Shown here piece after piece: positions 5,467-10,065 of a DNA stretch of 10,065 nucleotides; positions within the stretch are counted from its first letter, which is position 1, and the number at the start of each line of letters is the position of its first letter. This DNA comes from Methanomicrobiales archaeon (GTDB lineage: Archaea; Halobacteriota; Methanomicrobia; Methanomicrobiales; Methanospirillaceae): contig JAAYPD010000182.1 of the NCBI GenBank assembly GCA_012520015.1, positions 1 through 10,065 of the forward strand. Direction: 5' to 3'. The notes beneath the pieces were generated by a model. The model ran no database searches. It was not told where the DNA came from and was given only the letters and a program-made list of their open reading frames with translations. The position numbers were made by a program, and so were the translations under genes.

Positions 5467-8184
5467 TCAGGTATCCTTGTCAGTTCTTGGCAGGTAAACA
5501 GTAAATGTTGCTCCTTTCATTGAACCTTCACTAAAAGCTTCTATTCTTCCATCATGAAGCTCTACAATCTTTTTCACGATGGGAAGCCCAAATCCTTTTG
5601 AGAATGGATCCATCCTGGATGAAGAACCAATAAATAATTCATTCCAGATTTTATCGATGGATTCAGGGGGAATGCCAATTCCCTCATCTGATATTGACAC
5701 AACAATATCCTGGCCGCTAAGGTAAACCTTAATGCTCACTTTCCCTTTTGGAGGACTATACTTGACTGCATTGTTAATGAGGTTTCTAAATACCACTCTT
5801 GCATATGGTTTTGAAACACGTGCCATGATACCGGGCAGTGCTGCGTTTTCGATAAACACCTCTTTTTGTTCGGCCAGGTACAGGTTTGCATCAATTGCAT
5901 CAGAGATCAGGTCTGACATGTCATAATTTTCAAAAGAATCAAGAATCCATGTTCTGTTAAGATCTGCATACATAAGGATGTCTTCAGCCAGCTTGTGAAG
6001 ATATTCCACGCTTTTTAAAAAAATCTCTACCAGTTCCCGTGCATCGGGATCTGTTATTCCCTGGAGCAGTAATGGCCCCATCCCGATAATGGGAGTAAGC
6101 GGAGTTCTCAGATCATGAGCCAGCTGGTTCAAAAAGATATCTTTTTGTTCGATCAGGAGCTCAGACTGGTACTTTTGTTCACGTAAATCGCTAAGTATCT
6201 TTTCCTTCTCGGTCACATCCTGAGAGACACCACGAAATCCGATGATATTATTATCATCATCAATTAATGGAGAAGAACGAATATTAAGGATAATTTCTCT
6301 ACCATCCTTGTGTATGCATGGAATATCAAATGTTAATAATCCTGTCCTGCCAAGCATACCTTTTTTGATAGCCTTTATGATCTCTTCTCTATGTTCCGGT
6401 TTTACCAGGTCCACAAGTTTTGAACCAATCTTTTCTTCCGGCCGGTACCCAAGTATATCATAGCTTTGTGGACTCAGGTACGTAAATGTTCCATCAGGAG
6501 AAAGATCCCAGATTACATCAGGGGTTGTCTCTATTATGGCCCTTAATTTTCTTTCATTGTCTTCAAGAGAATTTTTTAGGACCGTAAGTTCCTGGTACTG
6601 GGCCCTTAACTCTTCTTCACTTTCTTTAATGCGTTCATAAGCAGCGATGAGTTCATCAAGGGTTTTCTTCCGTTCAGAGTTATCAATAAATGTCTCAAGC
6701 AGACATTCTCTCCCTTTATGCGTGAATGGGACCACATACTTGATGATGGGGATCCTATTTCCGTTAACAGTGCATAGTTCTCGTTCTGCATCGTCATCTG
6801 CCTGGTTAAGATCGGTGATCGGGCATTTTCCCTTCTCATTCGGACAGATGAAATTATGACATACCTGATGGATAATCTCCTCTTTTTTGGCCCCGATCAT
6901 CAGAGCTGCAGCCGGGTTAACATCAAGGATCTCATGTGTGTTTGCATCGACGATAACAATCCCTTCTTTTACAGAAGAGAAGATCTGGTCAAGGTAATCG
7001 CGGTTTTCTTTAAGGTCCTGTTCAAGTTTTTGATTTTCTGTAATATCTGTAGCTATGTGTATTATCCTGGCAATATTACCATCATCATTGAAAACCGGGG
7101 TGCAGGATACGATAAATATCCTGTCCATTGCCTCAACTTTCATCACGGCTGATTCAGTTCTGCCGGACTTTTTCATGGTCTCCATGGGACAGCCTGGGGC
7201 AAAGCTGCTGGCTTTTGGGTCATGGAAGAGGTTCCAGCATTTTAACCCGATGATCTCGTTTAAAGGTTTTCCTGTCAATGAAAGCACTGCATCATTTGCA
7301 TCGATGATTGTGTGCTCTGGGTCAAGTATAAAGATCGGATTCCCAATGGCCCTGAATATTACCTCCCAGTCCTTTTTTACAAGTTGAAGTTCGGCTTCTG
7401 CCTTTTTTTGTTCGGAGATGTCAGTAACGGTTCCAACAAACCGGATAGGATTGTCATCATTATCATATTCAACAACTTTTCCTCTTACAAAAGTCCATTT
7501 CCATCCTCCATTCTTTGTAGACAACCTTAATTCCATTGAAAAAAAATCATGTTTCCCGGAATAATATTCCTGAAGTTTTTCTTCAGCCATTTGCATTTCA
7601 TCAGGATGTACAAGGGTTTTCCAGTCAAATTTCCTGATTTTATGCATTTCTTCATGAAGATATCCAAGCATCTCCCAAACTCTTGGGCTGATATATATCT
7701 CTCCGGACTGAAAGTTTACATCCCAGTGCCCTTCTTTTGCCCCATCAAGGATTAACCTCATCCGGTTTTCATTCTCTTCAAGGGTTTTTATTGCGATGTT
7801 TTGCTCAACTGACTTTTTTATCTTGTGTGCAAGTTCGGCAAACTGGGATTTGGCATCGCCTCCTTTTTGCAGGTAAAAATCAACTCCGCTATCAATGGCC
7901 TTGATAACAACCTCTTCCCTTCCTTTACCGGTGAAGAGAATAAATGGAATATTGCCTAATTTTTCCCTTACATGAATGAGAAACTCGATGCCATTCATCA
8001 CTGGCATCTGGTAATCTGATACTATTGCATCAAACTTTTTTCTGGATAAAATCTCCAGTGCGTCAACTGCCGACTCAGTTACATCTACTGAAAACTCAAG
8101 TGTACGTTCAAGGAACATTTTTGCCAGGTCAAGCAGTACTGTTTCATCGTCTACATATAATACACGAAGAAGATTCCGGGACAT
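5467..8184 (-). CDS. Hybrid sensor histidine kinase: receiver, four PAS domains, HisKA, HATPase
   Basis: This 905-residue signalling protein is apparently soluble (no membrane helix seen). In order: receiver domain 5-122 with acidic D12-D13, phospho-acceptor D57, T85 and K107; PAS1 about 138-262 (PAS_3 type, ending VTDISEQKKAE); PAS2 about 272-388; PAS3 about 396-505; a coiled-coil linker about 508-545; PAS4 about 545-662; HisKA about 680-745 with phospho-acceptor H690 (AHDLRTP); and HATPase about 795-900 with N box NLINN, G1 box DEGIGIP (833-839) and G2 box GFGL (864-867). All catalytic motifs are intact, so it should be an active kinase. The receiver sits at the N-terminus, so the protein may take phosphate from another kinase or be tuned by its own. 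PAS2 and PAS3 carry paired cysteines (C316/C332 and C442/C447/C454) that could bind metal or sense redox state. The cue is unknown and no separate output regulator lies nearby. It is a paralogue of the receiver-PAS gene at 1-565. Confidence 0.95.
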   Translation of the reverse strand: MSRNLLRVLYVDDETVLLDLAKMFLERTLEFSVDVTESAVDALEILSRKKFDAIVSDYQMPVMNGIEFLIHVREKLGNIPFILFTGKGREEVVIKAIDSGVDFYLQKGGDAKSQFAELAHKIKKSVEQNIAIKTLEENENRMRLILDGAKEGHWDVNFQSGEIYISPRVWEMLGYLHEEMHKIRKFDWKTLVHPDEMQMAEEKLQEYYSGKHDFFSMELRLSTKNGGWKWTFVRGKVVEYDNDDNPIRFVGTVTDISEQKKAEAELQLVKKDWEVIFRAIGNPIFILDPEHTIIDANDAVLSLTGKPLNEIIGLKCWNLFHDPKASSFAPGCPMETMKKSGRTESAVMKVEAMDRIFIVSCTPVFNDDGNIARIIHIATDITENQKLEQDLKENRDYLDQIFSSVKEGIVIVDANTHEILDVNPAAALMIGAKKEEIIHQVCHNFICPNEKGKCPITDLNQADDDAERELCTVNGNRIPIIKYVVPFTHKGRECLLETFIDNSERKKTLDELIAAYERIKESEEELRAQYQELTVLKNSLEDNERKLRAIIETTPDVIWDLSPDGTFTYLSPQSYDILGYRPEEKIGSKLVDLVKPEHREEIIKAIKKGMLGRTGLLTFDIPCIHKDGREIILNIRSSPLIDDDNNIIGFRGVSQDVTEKEKILSDLREQKYQSELLIEQKDIFLNQLAHDLRTPLTPIIGMGPLLLQGITDPDARELVEIFLKSVEYLHKLAEDILMYADLNRTWILDSFENYDMSDLISDAIDANLYLAEQKEVFIENAALPGIMARVSKPYARVVFRNLINNAVKYSPPKGKVSIKVYLSGQDIVVSISDEGIGIPPESIDKIWNELFIGSSSRMDPFSKGFGLPIVKKIVELHDGRIEAFSEGSMKGATFTVYLPRTDKDT

Positions 8185-8212
8185 CAGAGATTAAAAATTT
8201 ACTCTATAGGGG

Positions 8213-8218
8213 ATATAA
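8213..8218 (-). promoter_or_regulatory. Candidate TATA box of the sensor kinase gene
   Basis: The minus strand reads TTATAT, within AATTATATCC, about 30 bases before the ATG at 8184. This spacing would give a nearly leaderless transcript, consistent with the lack of a Shine-Dalgarno sequence before the ATG. A second TATA-like box farther upstream (TTTTTATA, 8272-8279) lies in the inverted element at 8250-8283 and could give a leader of about 65 bases. Confidence 0.4.
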
Positions 8219-8249
8219 TTCTTTCTATTTATCTCTTCTCTGTTATGGT

Positions 8250-8283
8250 TACCTGATGGTTGTAACAGGGTTATAAAAAGATC
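8250..8283 (-). repeat. Outer inverted element, left copy
   Basis: The plus strand starts TACCTGATGGTTGTAACA, continues to TATAAAAA and ends in GATC. Its reverse complement matches 8827-8862: 25 of the first 30 aligned positions are identical, then, after a two-base gap, the shared GATC. Read toward the sensor kinase it holds a TATA-like TTTTTATA, followed by GTTACAACCATCAGGTA. It is either an extended terminal repeat of the IS66-derived element or a shared promoter/operator. Confidence 0.6.
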
Positions 8284-8327
8284 CTGATTCTGACAAGAGA
8301 CAGTAAAACAGATTGTAAAAATTTTTT

Positions 8328-8343
8328 GTAACTGTTCAGCCGG
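8328..8343 (+). repeat. Left terminal inverted repeat of the IS66 remnant
   Basis: GTAACTGTTCAGCCGG. Its complement lies at 8811-8826, with mismatches at two positions (G/A at position 7, C/T at position 13). It lies outside the transposase remnant, as expected of an insertion-sequence end. Confidence 0.7.
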
Positions 8344-8428
8344 TCTCAGGGCTCTGTTCCTAATCATCCCTAAATCTGTTCAAATATGAGTCTTCTTCTT
8401 GTGAAATTCCATAATAACCGAAATATCA

Positions 8429-8437
8429 TTTTATAAT
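8429..8437 (+). promoter_or_regulatory. TATA box of the transposase remnant
   Basis: TTTTATAAT ends 23 bases before the ATG at 8461, so a transcript would start at or next to the start codon, which implies a leaderless message. The promoter appears intact although the gene is broken. Confidence 0.4.
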
Positions 8438-8460
8438 GAGTATTATCATCAAATTATCGA

Positions 8461-8804
8461 ATGGACTTTCCAGAAGAATTGAAATCTGAAATAAAGGAGA
8501 AACCTCCTGAAGTAATTGAATATATTATTCATTTTCATGAAAAAATCGAAATATTAGATTTCAGAGTCAAAGAACTTGAATCCAGAATCAATCTTAATAG
8601 TAGAAACAGCAGAAAATCTCCCTCTGCCAGTTATAGATGAAATAAAAAGAGGTAGAAAGACAAAAAGATTTGTACGAAACTTACTCGACAAGCTTAAAGA
8701 ATGGAAAGAGAGCGTGATGAGATTTATTGATGACCCTCTCGTTCCATTCGACAATAATCAAGGCGGAACGAGATATTCGTATGATGAAGGTTATCTTGCA
8801 TTAA
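8461..8804 (+). pseudogene. IS66 transposase (TnpC) remnant: ends kept, middle deleted, frameshifted
   Basis: The first frame (8461-8640, 59 codons) matches the start of archaeal IS66 transposases, with the signature ELESRINLNSRNSRKSPS standing for the usual LNSxNSSKPPSSD. From about 8622 homology continues in a different frame with the extreme C-terminal region, RNLLDKLKEWKES then FIDDPLVPFDNNQ. The whole catalytic middle, roughly 350 codons in normal family members, is missing. A second lesion follows: after the CAA codon at 8759-8761 one extra G (8762 or 8763) breaks the frame. Without it the text reads AERDIRMMKV, the conserved block that carries the last acidic residue of the DDE triad, and then meets a stop at 8802-8804. 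The original C-terminus after MMKV is also lost. An ORF starting at TTG 8576 covers part of this but is only the C-terminal fragment. No functional protein is expected. Confidence 0.85.
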
Positions 8805-8810
8805 CCTAAG

Positions 8811-8826
8811 CCGACTGAATAGTTAC
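8811..8826 (-). repeat. Right terminal inverted repeat of the IS66 remnant
   Basis: The plus strand reads CCGACTGAATAGTTAC; the reverse complement GTAACTATTCAGTCGG matches the left end at 14 of 16 positions. It directly abuts the outer inverted element at 8827-8862, whereas on the left 44 bases separate the two. Confidence 0.7.
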
Positions 8827-8862
8827 GATCAATTTTTATATTCGTATTACAATCATCAGGTA
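8827..8862 (+). repeat. Outer inverted element, right copy
   Basis: This is the inverted partner of 8250-8283. Read toward the membrane-protein gene it gives GATC, AATTTTTATA, then ATTACAATCATCAGGTA. The similarity stops sharply at 8862 and at 8250, so these are true edges. No 8-base target duplication is seen outside them (GTTATGGT on the left, GCTGCTGG on the right). TATA placement would put a transcript start near 8862, about 135 bases before the gene at 8998. Confidence 0.6.
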
Positions 8863-8943
8863 GCTGCTGGGAAATTGAGATAGATGAATAATTTTTATTA
8901 CAAAAGTAGGAAACGATAATTATCGCCAATAGACTGCCCCATG

Positions 8944-8952
8944 TTTTTTATA
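8944..8952 (+). promoter_or_regulatory. TATA box of the membrane-protein gene
   Basis: TTTTTTATA is centred about 50 bases before the ATG at 8998, predicting a start near 8975 and a leader of about 23 bases. That leader contains the Shine-Dalgarno-like AGGATGA at 8984-8990, seven bases before the ATG, which supports the chosen start. Confidence 0.45.
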
Positions 8953-8997
8953 GTTTAATTGCTAATCACCAGCTAATAAAAAAAGGATGAACATCAT

Positions 8998-9711
8998 ATG
9001 AAGAAGACAAATGATGAATATGGGAGGGTCATTAGTGCACCCCAATCAACCATTGAGCTCATATCTCTTTTGGGCAGATCCATGCTGTCATCCTGGAAAC
9101 GGTATCTTGGCATGATTCTTGGATTCGCAATAATCGCATTTATTATCAATATTTTTCTCATCCAATACAACGTAGTCTTCAAAGAAATACTTAATCAGTA
9201 TTTCAGTCAATTTTACGAACTATTCAACCCAGTTATCCAGTTTTTTCAGATTGATCTCGCTTTACAGTACAATGATTTAATTCCCATGACAGTGTTGTGG
9301 ATGCTTATAGGTTTTATTCTGATGATGTTCAGGGAAAAGGGGCTTGCAGGGCTACGGACAATTCCTGGAGCATTATCACAATCATGTAACAATATTCTAA
9401 AGACAGGAGCACCAGCTATATTAATTTTTATTGTTCTTGCAGGCTTTTCCTTAATGTCGGGTTATTACCTTAACAATCTCATCCTTGTTCTTGCGCTGTT
9501 AATCACTCTGCTCTACGCCCTGGCCGCACAACAGAACAGCGTTTTAATCATGGCGATCAGGCTGATTATGAGTGATATCAGGAATATTAAAGAGGATTTA
9601 AAAGGGGATAATTCTACCCGGCTTATCTCTCCGGGGTACCCGATTTCCATTCTCCTTGGTGTCTGGGTGGGTCTTTTAGGCTCCTTTTTCCTGTTGTTAA
9701 CCGGTGTTTAA
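8998..9711 (+). CDS. Five-helix membrane protein of unknown function
   Basis: I do not recognise this 237-residue protein. Five hydrophobic segments are visible at about residues 36-57, 94-112, 137-155, 158-177 and 214-235. The first 35 residues are polar with several charges and carry no cleavable signal. Between helices 1 and 2 lies an aromatic, amphipathic stretch (about 59-92), and between helices 4 and 5 a charged loop (about 191-212, IRNIKEDLKGD) that is probably cytosolic by the positive-inside tendency. No catalytic motif, ATPase motif or conserved transporter signature is seen. The start is backed by AGGATGA seven bases upstream. It is alone on its strand here: a decayed IS66 element lies upstream, and the stop codon is one base from the end of the convergent gene at 9713. 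The coding call is firm from its length and coherent hydrophobic pattern; the function is open. Confidence 0.85.
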   Translation: MKKTNDEYGRVISAPQSTIELISLLGRSMLSSWKRYLGMILGFAIIAFIINIFLIQYNVVFKEILNQYFSQFYELFNPVIQFFQIDLALQYNDLIPMTVLWMLIGFILMMFREKGLAGLRTIPGALSQSCNNILKTGAPAILIFIVLAGFSLMSGYYLNNLILVLALLITLLYALAAQQNSVLIMAIRLIMSDIRNIKEDLKGDNSTRLISPGYPISILLGVWVGLLGSFFLLLTGV

Positions 9712-9712
9712 A

Positions 9713-10048
9713 TCAGACTAATGGAGAGTATGCATCACCCTTTCTGATAAAAGGGAGGAAAACAAGCTCACGGTCTGAGAATTCGATAGAGTAATCAATA
9801 TACTGCAGAGTGCCGGATCTCTTAACCTCATATTTTAAAAAGAGGTATTCGGCAATCTGTGTTGCTTCATTGTGGTCCCGGATTACTGGCATCTCCTGGA
9901 TCGATTCAGTTTTTCCATGCGAGAATCCAGGTTGTGTTTTGGTGTACTGGTACCCCAGTTTTTCCGATTCTGCGTCGTCGAGATCTCCTGCAACTACCCA
10001 TATCTTTTGAGTACCTTGAAGATCATGTTCACCCTTCAAAAATCTCAT
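9713..10048 (-). CDS. Hypothetical protein (frame open to the right edge)
   Basis: This 111-residue protein from ATG 10048 is not recognised. GGGAGG at 10056-10061 is seven bases before the ATG, an excellent ribosome site, so the start is credible. However, the same frame has no stop between the ATG and the window edge (the GGAGG would encode KGGK), so the gene could instead be the 3' part of a longer one. The protein is soluble-looking and mixed alpha/beta: a hydrophobic strand (KIWVVAGDLDD), a helix rich in A, E and Y (HNEATQIAEYLFLKYE), then strands ending IRKGDAYSPLV. The pattern of strand, then an A-rich helix introduced by a D-N/T-A turn, then strands and a G-D near the C-terminus resembles the end of phage-tail hub or minor-tail proteins. 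That is a weak impression, not a match. Its stop is one base from the convergent membrane-protein gene. Confidence 0.65.
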   Translation of the reverse strand: MRFLKGEHDLQGTQKIWVVAGDLDDAESEKLGYQYTKTQPGFSHGKTESIQEMPVIRDHNEATQIAEYLFLKYEVKRSGTLQYIDYSIEFSDRELVFLPFIRKGDAYSPLV

Positions 10049-10055
10049 GATTTTT

Positions 10056-10061
10056 CCTCCC
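10056..10061 (-). promoter_or_regulatory. Strong Shine-Dalgarno site before the 9713-10048 gene
   Basis: The minus strand reads GGGAGG, seven bases before the ATG at 10048. It is the best ribosome site in the window and decides the start in favour of 10048, unless the frame continues through it from beyond the edge. A strong site with no visible promoter close by would fit an internal gene of an operon. Confidence 0.6.
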
Positions 10062-10065
10062 TTGA

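Larger units (their letters stand above)
8328..8826 (+). mobile_element. IS66-family remnant with terminal inverted repeats (MITE-like, 499 bases)
   Basis: The element is bounded by 16-base inverted repeats: left GTAACTGTTCAGCCGG (8328-8343), right CCGACTGAATAGTTAC (8811-8826), 14 of 16 positions matching. Inside is a transposase gene that keeps only its first and last parts, so it cannot move by itself, although an intact relative could act on its ends. IS66 elements normally make 8-base target duplications. None is clear here; the A/T-rich AATTTTT at 8320-8326 and 8831-8837 is a weak, offset candidate. Confidence 0.75.

Noticed and set aside
8576..8809. 77-codon plus-strand ORF as an independent small protein
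   Set aside because: It begins at a TTG inside the transposase remnant and carries the C-terminal IS66 signature, so it is part of the pseudogene.
8320..8837. AATTTTT at 8320-8326 and 8831-8837 as the target-site duplication of the element
   Set aside because: It is only seven A/T bases, set one base and four bases away from the two ends, so chance in an A/T-rich region is likely.

Overview
The window looks like a chromosomal segment of a methanogenic archaeon, most likely Methanomicrobiales and perhaps Methanospirillum-like. This is an inference from four things: archaeal TATA boxes placed 25-40 bases before several start codons; sensor kinases that begin with a receiver domain and carry many PAS domains; a side-by-side ACT (UPF0237) and UPF0210 gene pair; and moderate GC content. 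No rRNA, tRNA or CRISPR array was found.

Layout from left to right. Bases 1-565 (minus) hold the start of a receiver-PAS signalling protein that runs off the left edge. Bases 750-3323 (minus) encode a P2-like cation-transporting P-type ATPase. Bases 3324-3771 form a long gap between divergent genes, with a strong hairpin, two abutting palindromes and a doubtful 48-codon ORF. Bases 3772-5420 (plus) are a tight two-gene operon: a 90-residue ACT-domain protein followed by a 454-residue UPF0210 protein. Bases 5467-8184 (minus) encode a 905-residue hybrid sensor kinase (receiver, four PAS domains, HisKA, HATPase). Bases 8250-8862 hold the wreck of an IS66-family insertion sequence, with its own terminal inverted repeats inside a second, outer pair of inverted sequences that also look like promoters. 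Bases 8998-9711 (plus) encode a five-helix membrane protein of unknown function. It converges, with a one-base gap, on a minus-strand hypothetical gene (9713-10048) whose reading frame stays open to the right edge.

The two receiver-PAS proteins are clear paralogues and typify the large one-polypeptide signalling families of these methanogens. No separate output regulator is visible. The ACT/UPF0210 pair probably works as a unit, with the ACT protein as the likely ligand-binding partner, but the reaction is unknown. The most unusual signal is around the IS66 remnant: two sequences about 35 bases long, in inverted orientation, lie outside or at the edge of the element. Each carries a TATA-like box pointing at the neighbouring gene (the sensor kinase on one side, the membrane protein on the other). 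They could be long terminal repeats of the element or a shared promoter/operator module.
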